This document shows positions 42,944 to 51,150 of a stretch of DNA of 54,656 nt, in pieces (position 1 is the stretch's first letter; the number at the start of each line of letters is the position of its first letter). Under the pieces are notes generated by a model, which worked only from the letters and a program-made list of their open reading frames with translations, had not been told where the DNA came from and made no database searches. The DNA is taken from positions 1 through 54,656 of the forward strand of contig NZ_RJUB01000013.1 in the NCBI RefSeq assembly GCF_024343615.1, given 5' to 3'. This DNA is from Ferruginibacter sp. HRS2-29 (GTDB lineage Bacteria; Bacteroidota; Bacteroidia; Chitinophagales; Chitinophagaceae). Both the position numbers and the translations under genes were made by a program.

Positions 42944-44977
42944 ATGAAAAAAATTATATTGTTATTGCTGTTATTCACTTTGCTTGGCAATGCATTTGCC
43001 CGGCAAAATCCCGAGCAACTTGTGCGGCATAAAGTTGATTCTATTGTTACACTTGTAGCAAAGGAGAAAAACGAAAAAGGCAAGGTGGATCTGCTGCTGT
43101 CCATATACACGGTGTCGATAGATGCATATCCGGTATTGTTATTGGAAACTTACCAAAAGCTCTATACGCTTGGCATCAACAACAAGGACAAGATCATAGA
43201 ATCAAGCGCATGGAGCATGGGAGGACAAGGTTATCGGCTTGCAGGTAATTATGTAAAAGCACTCGAATGCCATTACAAGGCTGTGGCTTTGGCCAGCCAA
43301 ACAGGCAATGCCAACTTATTAAGTTATGCCAGAAACCAGATGGCTCATATTTATAAGGATCGGCAGGAGAATGAAAAAGCTCTGGCGTTGTACCGGTTAG
43401 CAAGTGATGGAGTGATGAATAGCCGAAACACAAATACCAGCTGGTGGGCATACATGAATATGGGCGCTGTATACCTGAATATGCTACAGCTTGATTCGTC
43501 TTTATTTTATTCACAAAAATCGCAATCACTGATCCCGTCATCAAATCTTAAAGAGACTACATACTGTTATATTTTATCAAACATCGCCAGTGTGTATAGC
43601 CTTAAAGGTGATCCGGCCAAAGCCATGATATATTTTGATTCAGCATTGCATATAGCAGAAATTGCGAGATCGCAACGCTACATTAATTCAGTCAGCGTGG
43701 CCATAGCCGATCATTATTACAGGTATAAACAATTTGATTCCAGCGCAGCGTATGCGAAAAAGGCAATCGAAATATTAAACGGAACGATGCTCAGCAATTT
43801 TGCGCTTAGTCCTGCAAAGATGCTGGCCCGTTTATATGAAAACAACCAGGCAGATAGTGCTTTAAAATATTGGAAAGTGTACATGGCAGCGAACGATAGC
43901 CTGTATAGCATACGTACGAACCAGCAGCTAATGATGATGTCTTTTGAAGAAACGCAGCGCCAACGTACAATTGAAGATGAAAAGAGAGTTTACCGCAATA
44001 AAGTAATTACAACATTATTGATAACAGGCTTGTTGATATTTTGCCTGGTAGCACTAATACTTTATCGTAATAATAAACAAAAACAAAAGGCAAACTCGGC
44101 ACTGGCTGCTACTTTGTCTGAACTTAAAAGCACTCAAACTCAACTGATCCAGGCGGAAAAGATGGCCAGCCTCGGCGAGCTTACTGCCGGCATTGCACAC
44201 GAGATTCAAAACCCGCTGAATTTTGTTAATAATTTTTCTGAGGTAAATAAAGAATTGCTCGAGGAAATGGAAGACGAAATTGCAAAAGGGAATTATGATG
44301 AAGTAAAAGCCCTTGCCACCGATATAAAAGATAACGAACAAAAAATAAATCACCATGGCAAACGTGCCGATGCGATCGTGAAAGGAATGTTGCAGCATTC
44401 GAGGTCGTCTTCAGGCCAAAAAGAGCTTACGGACATCAATGCTTTGTGTGATGAATATCTGCGGTTAAGTTATCATGGCTTAAGAGCGAAAGACAAATCT
44501 TTTAACGCGACATTAAAAACAGATTTTGATCAAAGTATCGGAAAAATAAATATCATTCCCCAGGATATGGGCAGGGTGGTGATGAATTTGTTGACGAATG
44601 CTTTTTATGCGGTAAACCTCCGGGGTTTTCAAAACCCCGGAGGTTTGCTTTCAACCTCCGGGCGTTTGAACGAATCAAACACTCCGGGGTTAGAAGAAAA
44701 CCCCGGAGGTTTGGAGGTATACGAACCAACCGTTTCCATCCATACAAAAAAGAAAGATCATTCCATTGAAATAACCATCGAAGACAATGGCACCGGCATT
44801 CCGCAGGAAATAATTGAGAAGATTTTTCAGCCGTTTTTTACCACCAAACCAACCGGTCAGGCCACAGGTTTGGGGTTAAGCCTCAGCTACGATATCATCA
44901 AGGCGCACCAGGGCACTTTAAGTGTTGAAAGCAAACCATCGGAATATGCGAAGTTTACTATTACTTTGCCTGTGTAA
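42944..44977 (+). CDS. TPR-containing sensor histidine kinase (HK2)
   Basis: 677 residues. Signal peptide (1-20), then a periplasmic array of tetratricopeptide repeats (about 60-330; 'AGNYVKALECHYKAVALA', 'QENEKALALYRLASDG', 'KGDPAKAMIYFDSALHIAE'), one membrane segment (about 350-370, 'VITTLLITGLLIFCLVALIL'), a coiled linker and the transmitter with His419 in 'GIAHEIQNPLNF'. The ATPase domain is complete (N-box 'LLTNAFYAV', 'DNGTGIP', 'GQATGLGLSLSYDI'). Residues 557-590 are the palindromic repeat insert. It starts one base after HK1's stop, so expression is coupled. The TPR domain probably binds a partner protein or peptide. Confidence 0.9.
   Translation: MKKIILLLLLFTLLGNAFARQNPEQLVRHKVDSIVTLVAKEKNEKGKVDLLLSIYTVSIDAYPVLLLETYQKLYTLGINNKDKIIESSAWSMGGQGYRLAGNYVKALECHYKAVALASQTGNANLLSYARNQMAHIYKDRQENEKALALYRLASDGVMNSRNTNTSWWAYMNMGAVYLNMLQLDSSLFYSQKSQSLIPSSNLKETTYCYILSNIASVYSLKGDPAKAMIYFDSALHIAEIARSQRYINSVSVAIADHYYRYKQFDSSAAYAKKAIEILNGTMLSNFALSPAKMLARLYENNQADSALKYWKVYMAANDSLYSIRTNQQLMMMSFEETQRQRTIEDEKRVYRNKVITTLLITGLLIFCLVALILYRNNKQKQKANSALAATLSELKSTQTQLIQAEKMASLGELTAGIAHEIQNPLNFVNNFSEVNKELLEEMEDEIAKGNYDEVKALATDIKDNEQKINHHGKRADAIVKGMLQHSRSSSGQKELTDINALCDEYLRLSYHGLRAKDKSFNATLKTDFDQSIGKINIIPQDMGRVVMNLLTNAFYAVNLRGFQNPGGLLSTSGRLNESNTPGLEENPGGLEVYEPTVSIHTKKKDHSIEITIEDNGTGIPQEIIEKIFQPFFTTKPTGQATGLGLSLSYDIIKAHQGTLSVESKPSEYAKFTITLPV
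44614..44712 (+). repeat. CCGGAGG palindromic element in frame in HK2
   Basis: 99 bp, the same frame as in HK1 and 95 of 99 bases identical to it. The four differences are at about the 21st, 35th, 38th and 39th positions. Confidence 0.9.
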
Positions 44978-44991
44978 AACCACTCCAGAAT

Positions 44992-46446
44992 ATGATAATG
45001 CAAGCGATATTTATATTTATCATTTTTAATATACTGCGTAAAACCGCCATCAAAGAAGGCAAACAGCGGGAGTGGGGGCGTATTCTACTGAGTGGAACCA
45101 TCTTTACGGCAGTACTGATAGTGGTCCATACTATTTATTCGCCATCCCGCACTATCATTAACTGGCTGGCATATGCAGTGCTGGGCGCACAGTATTATGC
45201 AGTATTCAAATACAAGGAATTCCGTTCTGTAAAGCCAACCTTGTTTGCTTTTTTACCCATCCTTGGGATCAACTTGCTGGAAGATGTGATACAATTGATC
45301 AACCGGCCGTTTTACAAAAAGTGGGACGACTATTTTGAGATAGCCGAGTTGGGCGCTCTTATCTGGATGATCACGATGCTGGTCAGTAATAACCGCCAGA
45401 GGAAGGCGCTCGAAAAAGCAAGGCTGAAGGCCGAGGAAAGAGAAAAAGAAATCCAGGTCACGCAAAAGCTGAAAGCAGAACTGGAAGTGCAGGTGCAGGA
45501 ACGTACCGCGGAAATAACACGACAGAAAGAAGAATTGGAGCAGACGATCCATGAGCTGCAATCTACGCAGGAGCAACTGGTGCAGTCGGAAAAAATGGCC
45601 AGCCTCGGTGAACTGACCGCCGGTATTGCACATGAGATTCAGAACCCGTTGAACTTCGTGAACAACTTCAGTGAAGTGAGCAACGAGCTGATCGCTGAGA
45701 TGGTGGAGGAACTGAACAAGGGAGATTTTGAAGAAGCGAAAGCCATCGCCGCAGATATCCGCCAGAATCTTGAGAAAATAAACCATCATGGCAAACGCGC
45801 CGACGCGATCGTAAAAGGAATGTTGCAGCACAGCCGCAGCAGCGATGGTAAAAAGGAACCGACGGATATCAACGCCCTGTGCGATGAATATTTGCGGTTG
45901 AGTTATCATGGCTTGAGGGCAAAAGATAAAAGTTTTAACGCCACATTGAAAACGGATTTTGATCCAACTATCGGCCTGGTCAGTATCGTTCCGCAGGATG
46001 TGGGAAGGGTGGTGATGAACCTGCTGACAAATGCGTTTTACGCGGTAAACGAACGTAAAGCAAACCCCGGAGGTTTGGTTTCAACCTCCGGGAGTTCATT
46101 CGAGTCAAACGCTCCGGGGTTAGCGGAAAACCCCGGAGGTTTTAATTCAACCTCCGGGCGTTTGGATTTGTACGAACCAACTGTTACCGTAAAAACTTGC
46201 CTGGTTCCCCCTTCAGGGGGCGGAGGGGGTGTCCTGATCACCGTATCCGACAATGGCGGCGGCATTCCCGCTGATATTAAGGAAAAGATCTTTCAACCAT
46301 TTTTTACCACCAAACCTACCGGCAAAGGCACCGGTTTGGGGTTGTCGCTGAGTTATGATATTATTGTAAAAGGGCATGGAGGAAAAATGAGCGTGGAAAC
46401 AGAAGAGAACAAAGGCACCACCTTTATCATTTCTTTGCCAAAATAA
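44992..46446 (+). CDS. Sensor histidine kinase with small membrane sensor (HK3)
   Basis: 484 residues. The N-terminal part has about four or five membrane segments (residues 2-16, 28-46, 52-72, 83-100 and 120-132) without a large periplasmic domain, so it may sense within the membrane. A long coiled coil (about 140-205) leads to the phosphoacceptor His214 ('GIAHEIQNPLNF') and the HATPase domain with 'LLTNAFYAV', 'DNGGGIP' and 'GKGTGLGLSLSYDI'. Two in-frame inserts interrupt the ATPase: the CCGGAGG element (residues 357-391) and a 27-bp C/G-rich one (about 405-413). The start is 14 bp after HK2's stop. No signal peptide. Confidence 0.88.
   Translation: MIMQAIFIFIIFNILRKTAIKEGKQREWGRILLSGTIFTAVLIVVHTIYSPSRTIINWLAYAVLGAQYYAVFKYKEFRSVKPTLFAFLPILGINLLEDVIQLINRPFYKKWDDYFEIAELGALIWMITMLVSNNRQRKALEKARLKAEEREKEIQVTQKLKAELEVQVQERTAEITRQKEELEQTIHELQSTQEQLVQSEKMASLGELTAGIAHEIQNPLNFVNNFSEVSNELIAEMVEELNKGDFEEAKAIAADIRQNLEKINHHGKRADAIVKGMLQHSRSSDGKKEPTDINALCDEYLRLSYHGLRAKDKSFNATLKTDFDPTIGLVSIVPQDVGRVVMNLLTNAFYAVNERKANPGGLVSTSGSSFESNAPGLAENPGGFNSTSGRLDLYEPTVTVKTCLVPPSGGGGGVLITVSDNGGGIPADIKEKIFQPFFTTKPTGKGTGLGLSLSYDIIVKGHGGKMSVETEENKGTTFIISLPK
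46062..46164 (+). repeat. CCGGAGG palindromic element in frame in HK3
   Basis: Same modules as in HK1/HK2 plus an extra CCTCCGGGCGTTTG at its end. It starts about four codons later relative to the N-box ('AVNERKA' precedes it). Frame phase is the same as in the other three kinases. Confidence 0.88.
46204..46230 (+). repeat. In-frame G/C-rich hairpin (CCCCCTTCAGGGGGCGG)
   Basis: CCCCCTTCAGGGGG pairs with itself (CCCCC/GGGGG) and is followed by CGGAGGGGGT. Read as 'VPPSGGGGGV'. It is present only in HK3 and lies between the CCGGAGG element and the G1 box. Confidence 0.75.
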
Positions 46447-46454
46447 CACGGAAG

Positions 46455-47846
46455 ATGACAGCAGAACGGGAAAATTTATTGAACGAGACATACCAGAAAA
46501 TTCTGCGGATAGGTTTTGCATTGGAACCAACCCAGGACCTGAAGGAGTATTTTTCAGAAAAATTGTACATCATCGGGACTACGAAAGATGAAATGATCGA
46601 TACCCTTCAGGATCTGCAGCAGCTCATCGACCGACAGAAGGAGCAAAGTGCAGGGATGGAAGTAAGCTTTACTACAAAAGAGGTGGACCGGCAATATTAT
46701 TCCCAGGATACGATGGCTATTGTAACTCACGAGATCATTGCCCGCATTATTATAAGCGATGGACAGGAGACCTCGTTTGATATGCGCTCTTCCGGCATGC
46801 TGAGATTTGAAGATGGAAAATGGAAACTATTCTACTGGCATGCGTCCAAACCAGAAAACGTACAAAGCGACGAAGATACTTTTGGCATCAACGAGTGGAA
46901 ACAAAAGAATGAGGAACTCGAACGGCTGGTGGCTGAACGTACCGCCGATCTTTCGAAGAAAAATGAAGAACTGAAAGCTACGCTCGACCAACTGCAGGCA
47001 ACACAGACCCAACTGATACATTCTGAAAAAATGGCTTCGCTGGGTGAACTCACGGCGGGCATTGCACACGAGATACAAAACCCGCTGAACTTTGTGAATA
47101 ATTTTTCGGAGATCAATAAAGAATTGCTGGCCGAAATGAATGAAGCCATCGCCGGTAAAGATTATGAGGAAGTGGAAGCGCTGGCAAAAGACATCACAGA
47201 GAATGAAGAAAAGATCACGCATCACGGCAAACGTGCCGATGCCATCGTGAAAGGGATGCTGCAACATTCCAGAAGCAGCAACGCCATAAAAGAACCCACG
47301 GATATCAACCAGCTGGCCGATGAATACCTTCGCCTGGCATATCACGGATTGAGGGCGAAAGACAAATCGTTTAACGCCACGATGAAGACAGAGTTTGATG
47401 AAACCATCGGCAAAGTGAATGTCATCCCGCAGGACATCGGAAGAGTTATTCTGAATTTGCTCACAAATGCATTCTATGCAGTGAATGAACGTAAAAACCC
47501 CGGAGGTTTTCTTTCAACCTCCGGGAGTTTGAATCAATCAAACGCTCCGGGGTTAGAAGGAAAACCCGGAGGTTTGCCTGAGTACGAACCAACCGTAACT
47601 ATTAAAACCTTACGTACCGCAGGCAAAGAAATACAGATCAGTGTAAGTGACAATGGTGGCGGTATTCCACGATCGACGCTGGACAAGATATTCCAGCCAT
47701 TCTTTACCACCAAGCCTACAGGACAGGGAACAGGCCTGGGCCTGAGCATGAGCAATGATATCGTTACCAAAGGCCATGGCGGTACATTGAGCGTAAAAAC
47801 AAACGAAGGGGCCGGTACCACATTTACTATCACTTTACCCGAATAA
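46455..47846 (+). CDS. Cytoplasmic histidine kinase with SnoaL-like sensor domain (HK4)
   Basis: 463 residues, no signal peptide or membrane segment. Residues 1-145 resemble a SnoaL_3/NTF2 fold ('LKEYFSEKLYIIGTTKDEMIDTLQDL' and 'SSGMLRFEDGKWKLFYWHASKP'). A coiled coil (about 150-195) precedes His205 ('GIAHEIQNPLNF') and a complete HATPase ('LLTNAFYAV', 'DNGGGIP', 'GQGTGLGLSMSNDI'). Residues 347-374 are the palindromic insert, the shortest of the four. The start is 8 bp after HK3's stop. It senses a soluble ligand in the cytoplasm. The lipoprotein gene at 40058 has the same fold. Confidence 0.88.
   Translation: MTAERENLLNETYQKILRIGFALEPTQDLKEYFSEKLYIIGTTKDEMIDTLQDLQQLIDRQKEQSAGMEVSFTTKEVDRQYYSQDTMAIVTHEIIARIIISDGQETSFDMRSSGMLRFEDGKWKLFYWHASKPENVQSDEDTFGINEWKQKNEELERLVAERTADLSKKNEELKATLDQLQATQTQLIHSEKMASLGELTAGIAHEIQNPLNFVNNFSEINKELLAEMNEAIAGKDYEEVEALAKDITENEEKITHHGKRADAIVKGMLQHSRSSNAIKEPTDINQLADEYLRLAYHGLRAKDKSFNATMKTEFDETIGKVNVIPQDIGRVILNLLTNAFYAVNERKNPGGFLSTSGSLNQSNAPGLEGKPGGLPEYEPTVTIKTLRTAGKEIQISVSDNGGGIPRSTLDKIFQPFFTTKPTGQGTGLGLSMSNDIVTKGHGGTLSVKTNEGAGTTFTITLPE
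47495..47575 (+). repeat. CCGGAGG palindromic element in frame in HK4
   Basis: 81 bp (27 codons): one AAACCCCGGAGGTTT unit, CCTCCGGGAGTTTG, CGCTCCGGGGTT and a closing AAACCCGGAGGTTT. Same frame phase as in HK1-HK3; it lacks the first arm found in HK1 and HK2. Confidence 0.88.
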
Positions 47847-47857
47847 AAACAAAAGCA

Positions 47858-48235
47858 ATGAAAATTTTAGTTGTAGATGATGAGCAGGATGTGCAGGTGT
47901 TGTTTCAGCAACGTTTTCGCAAAGAAATAAAGAGTGGGGAAATGCAATTTGATTTTGCTTTTTCCGGCGAAGACGCCATCAAATACCTGAACGAACATGA
48001 GCAGGAAGCAGTACTCATTTTGTCCGACATCAACATGCCGGGTATGAGTGGGTTGGAATTGCTCGGGCATATCAAACAAAAATATTTAAAGCCACCACCG
48101 ATCGTGATGATGATCACCGCGTATGGGGATGCAGAAAATTACAACATGGCCAAGCAACTGGGGGCAGATGATTTCCTGACCAAGCCGGTGGATTTTAATT
48201 TATTGAAAGAAAAACTTAAACCTATTTCTCAATGA
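47858..48235 (+). CDS. Single-domain response regulator (CheY-like)
   Basis: 125 residues consisting of a receiver domain only. Acidic pocket Asp8-Asp9 ('VVDDE'), phosphoacceptor Asp57 ('[11 protein letters not shown]') and Lys109 ('LTKPVD') are all present. There is no output domain, so it acts by protein contact, or as a phosphate sink or relay between the four kinases. It starts 11 bp after HK4's stop, and its stop overlaps the start of the cyclase gene (ATGA). Confidence 0.92.
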   Translation: MKILVVDDEQDVQVLFQQRFRKEIKSGEMQFDFAFSGEDAIKYLNEHEQEAVLILSDINMPGMSGLELLGHIKQKYLKPPPIVMMITAYGDAENYNMAKQLGADDFLTKPVDFNLLKEKLKPISQ

Positions 48236-49263
48236 CCAAGATATTAGTAGCGGATGACGAAGCGGATCTGGAAGTGCTTATCAGGCAGAAATTTCGCCGT
48301 AAAATAAGGGAGCAGGAATATGAATTTGTATTCGCGGCCAATGGCAATGAAGCATTGGAAAAAATATCACAAAACCCGGATGTGGAGATCGTGCTGAGTG
48401 ACATCAATATGCCTGAAATGGACGGGCTTACGTTGCTCACCCGCCTGAGTACCGGCAACCCGTTGATCAAAACCGTGATGGTATCGGCCTACGGCGATAT
48501 GGATAACATCCGCGTAGCGATGAACCGTGGCGCTTTTGATTTTGTGACCAAACCCGTAAACTTTGAAGACCTTGAGCTCACGATGGAAAAAACCATCGTG
48601 CAGGTACGCCAGGCAAAAGAAACTTTGAAAGCCATCAAAGAAAATAATATTCTCAAAATGTACGTGGATGAAAACGTACTCAATTTCATGGGTACAAGGG
48701 AATACGAATCTTCTCTCACGGACAATGAGACCATTGAAGCATCGGTAGCTTTCATCGATATTTGCAGCTTCACTTCCATCAGTGAAAAAGAATCGCCGGA
48801 TGTGGTGGTGAAAATGCTCAACCAGTATTTTGATGTGATGGTGAAAGAGATCATCGCACAGGGCGGCATCGTGGATAAATTTATCGGCGATTGTATCATG
48901 GCGGTTTTTAAAGGGGATTATCATCTCGACAGGGCCATCGATGCCAGTCTGGCCATCAAAAAAACAATTGATGCCATGCCTTCCGATCATCAATTCTTAC
49001 CCAAAGTGGCCATAGGGGTCAACAGCGGCGAAATGATCTCCGGCAATATCGGCTCGGCTACCCTGAAGCGGCTCGATTATACCGTGATCGGCGATACGGT
49101 AAATACCGCACAACGATTACAGAGTGCCGCAAAAGCAAGCCAGATAGTGATTTCAGCAGACTGTTATGAGAAAGTGAAAGGCTCTTTTCAATGCAAGGAA
49201 CTCGGGATGGTGACGTTGAAGAATAAGGCGCAAGAGGTCTTGCTATACGAGGTGATTAATTAA
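48232..49263 (+). CDS. Receiver domain - class III nucleotide cyclase
   Basis: 343 residues. Residues 1-120 are a receiver (Asp8-Asp9, Asp57, Lys107). A helical linker (120-160) leads to a class III cyclase domain (about 165-343): metal-binding Asp176 ('[10 protein letters not shown]') and Asp220 ('[13 protein letters not shown]'), base-selecting Lys216 and Thr284 ('[10 protein letters not shown]'), transition-state Asn291 and Arg295. All residues needed are present; Lys plus Thr suggests ATP, so cyclic AMP, as the product. Phosphorylation of Asp57 by the upstream kinases would switch the enzyme. It overlaps the CheY-like gene by 4 bp. Next comes the HD-YitT fusion. Confidence 0.92.
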   Translation: MTKILVADDEADLEVLIRQKFRRKIREQEYEFVFAANGNEALEKISQNPDVEIVLSDINMPEMDGLTLLTRLSTGNPLIKTVMVSAYGDMDNIRVAMNRGAFDFVTKPVNFEDLELTMEKTIVQVRQAKETLKAIKENNILKMYVDENVLNFMGTREYESSLTDNETIEASVAFIDICSFTSISEKESPDVVVKMLNQYFDVMVKEIIAQGGIVDKFIGDCIMAVFKGDYHLDRAIDASLAIKKTIDAMPSDHQFLPKVAIGVNSGEMISGNIGSATLKRLDYTVIGDTVNTAQRLQSAAKASQIVISADCYEKVKGSFQCKELGMVTLKNKAQEVLLYEVIN

Positions 49264-49367
49264 TAATGAATAATTAATAATTAATAATTCATTCCGCCGA
49301 AGGCATTAACTTATCCGAACATACTACATTATACATTATCAACTATTAATTATTAATTATTAATTCA
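49264..49367. repeat. 7-bp repeats filling the cyclase/HD-YitT gap
   Basis: AATAATT units follow the cyclase stop (about 49270-49296). ACATTAT, ACATTAT, CAACTAT, TAATTAT, TAATTAT, TAATTCA (49326-49367) run up to and into the ATG at 49367. The two blocks are inverted relative to each other. Confidence 0.8.
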
Positions 49368-50827
49368 TGAGATACGAAGAAGTATACTCTTTCCTCATCA
49401 ACAAATTAGAAACCGGCCTTCCCTCTTTCATCACTTATCACGATGTGGGGCATACCAAACAGGTGATTGCGGCAGCAGAAGAACTGGCTGTGGGGGAAAA
49501 TGTTACCGGGGATGAACTGACGTTGCTGAAGACCGCGGCCTTGTTTCATGATGCCGGTTTTTTGCAGAACCATAAAAATCATGAAGAGCTGTCGTGTAAT
49601 ATCGCCCGCAAATATTTACCGGAATATGGCTACACTAACGACCAGGTAGAACGTATCTGCACGATGATCCTTTGCACCAAACTGCCGCAAAGCGCCAAAG
49701 ACCATCTCAGCAAGATGCTGTGCGATGCCGATCTCTATTACCTCGGCGGCGATGATTATGAAGAACGGGCCGAAAAATTATATGCGGAATTCAAACGCAA
49801 TGGTATCGTGAAGAACCCCACCGAATGGGCGCTCAGGCAAGCCAGTTTTTTATCGCTGCATCATTATTTTACCGAAACGGCCGTTAACAACAGGAACGAT
49901 AAAAAACTGGAGAACCTGAAAGATCTGCAGCAGCGCATTGCGGCCACCATGCCACATGAGCGCAAGAAAAAAGAATCAGACATGATCTCCGATTTTTTCT
50001 TTGTAGCGGTAGGGGTATTAATGGCGGGGTTTGCGCTCAAATATTTTCTGGTGCCCAATCACTTTTTCGATGGTGGTATCACCGGTATCTCGCTGCTGTT
50101 GCATGAGCTCTATCATTTCAATCTCGCCGCGGTGATCATCATCCTGAACCTTCCCCTGATCATCATCAGTTCTTATACCGTGGGCAAAAAATTCGCCTTC
50201 CGCACATTTCTCAGCGTGATATTATTGGGAGCGTGCCTGGTATTTCTTCCCGGATATTCGCTCACGCACGATAAATTACTCATCTCCATCTTCGGCGGCG
50301 TCTTCCTCGGCACCGGCATCGGGCTGGTGATGCGGGGCGGCGCAGCACTCGACGGCATTGAAGTGCTGGCATTGTATACACTCAAACGCACGTCGTTCAC
50401 CATTACCGAAATTATCCTCGGCATCAATATCCTCATCTTCAGCATCGCGGCGTTTTCATTCGGCATCGAAACAGCTTTGTATTCCGTACTTACTTATTTC
50501 TGCGCTACCCGCTGCATCGATTATGTGGTGGAAGGTATACAGGCATTTACCGGCGTAACGATCATCTCCGGCAAAAGCGAAGTGATCAAATACGAGCTGG
50601 TAAATAATCTCGGAAGGGGCATCACGGTGTACAAAGGCGAACGTGGTTTCCTACCCGGAAAATTTGATGTGAGTGCCGATGTAGATATCATCTTCACCGT
50701 GATCACCCGCCTCGAATTGCGCAAGCTGAAAAACCTGGTCTATGAAGTGGACCCGGCGGCATTTATTTTTGCCAGCACCATCAAAGAAGCAGCTGGCGGG
50801 GTGATCAAGCGGAGGCATGTACATTAA
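49367..50827 (+). CDS. HD phosphohydrolase fused to YitT/DUF2179 membrane protein
   Basis: 486 residues. Residues 1-195 are an HD domain: His25/His29 ('YHDVGHTKQV'), the doublet His61-Asp62 ('LFHDAGFL') and Asp120/Asp122 ('LCDADLYYLG') are the metal ligands of HD phosphohydrolases. Residues 206-390 are a YitT (DUF161) membrane domain with about five membrane segments ('FFFVAVGVLMAGFALKYFLV', 'DGGITGISLLLHELYHFN'). Residues 395-480 are DUF2179 ('VTIISGKSEVIKYELVNNLGRGITVYKGERGF'). YitT proteins normally stand alone; the fusion is unusual. Its place next to a nucleotide cyclase suggests the HD part breaks down the cyclic nucleotide, and the membrane part moves or senses something in response. 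That is inference. Confidence 0.85.
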   Translation: MRYEEVYSFLINKLETGLPSFITYHDVGHTKQVIAAAEELAVGENVTGDELTLLKTAALFHDAGFLQNHKNHEELSCNIARKYLPEYGYTNDQVERICTMILCTKLPQSAKDHLSKMLCDADLYYLGGDDYEERAEKLYAEFKRNGIVKNPTEWALRQASFLSLHHYFTETAVNNRNDKKLENLKDLQQRIAATMPHERKKKESDMISDFFFVAVGVLMAGFALKYFLVPNHFFDGGITGISLLLHELYHFNLAAVIIILNLPLIIISSYTVGKKFAFRTFLSVILLGACLVFLPGYSLTHDKLLISIFGGVFLGTGIGLVMRGGAALDGIEVLALYTLKRTSFTITEIILGINILIFSIAAFSFGIETALYSVLTYFCATRCIDYVVEGIQAFTGVTIISGKSEVIKYELVNNLGRGITVYKGERGFLPGKFDVSADVDIIFTVITRLELRKLKNLVYEVDPAAFIFASTIKEAAGGVIKRRHVH

Positions 50828-50828
50828 A

Positions 50829-50997
50829 AAACCCCGGAGGTTTTCTTCAACCACCGGGCGTTTGTGCTATAAAAACGCTCCGGGGTTAGGGCAAAACCCC
50901 CGGAGGTTTTTCTTCAACCACCGGGCGTTTGTGCTATAAAAACGCTCCGGGGTTAGGGCAAAACCCCGGAGGTTTTTCTTCAACCTCCGGGCGTTTG
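50829..50997. repeat. Tandem intergenic copies of the CCGGAGG palindromic element
   Basis: Three units starting at 50829, 50894 and 50961 (spacing 65 and 67 bp): AAACCCCGGAGGTTTT, CCACCGGGCGTTTG (CCTCCGGG in the last), ACGCTCCGGGGTT. The stop codon of the HD-YitT gene (50825-50827) directly abuts it. It is the same element that lies in frame in the four kinases. The rest of 50828-51150 contains the hairpin at 51002 and no gene that I accept. Confidence 0.88.
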
Positions 50998-51001
50998 TAT
51001 C

Positions 51002-51048
51002 ACTTCTCTGGCGCCAGTGATCCTTCGGAACACTGGCGCCAGAGAAGT
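51002..51048. terminator. 18-bp perfect hairpin
   Basis: ACTTCTCTGGCGCCAGTG (51002-51019), 11-nt loop, CACTGGCGCCAGAGAAGT (51031-51048). GGCGCC is a palindrome inside each arm. There is no T-run, so it may be a bidirectional stop, an mRNA-stabilising element or part of the repeat family. Confidence 0.7.
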
Positions 51049-51150
51049 AAAGGCTGCTTTGCCATCTGTTCTGCACAAAACAATAAAATATCGCCCCCTT
51101 TCGTTATTCCCCTTGGCAAAACCCTTTTTACTTTTAATCCTTCTATCTAA

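Noticed and set aside
50929..51150. 73-codon open frame with PGLGQNPGG
   Set aside because: It is the intergenic repeat element and hairpin read through, with no start context or homologous core.
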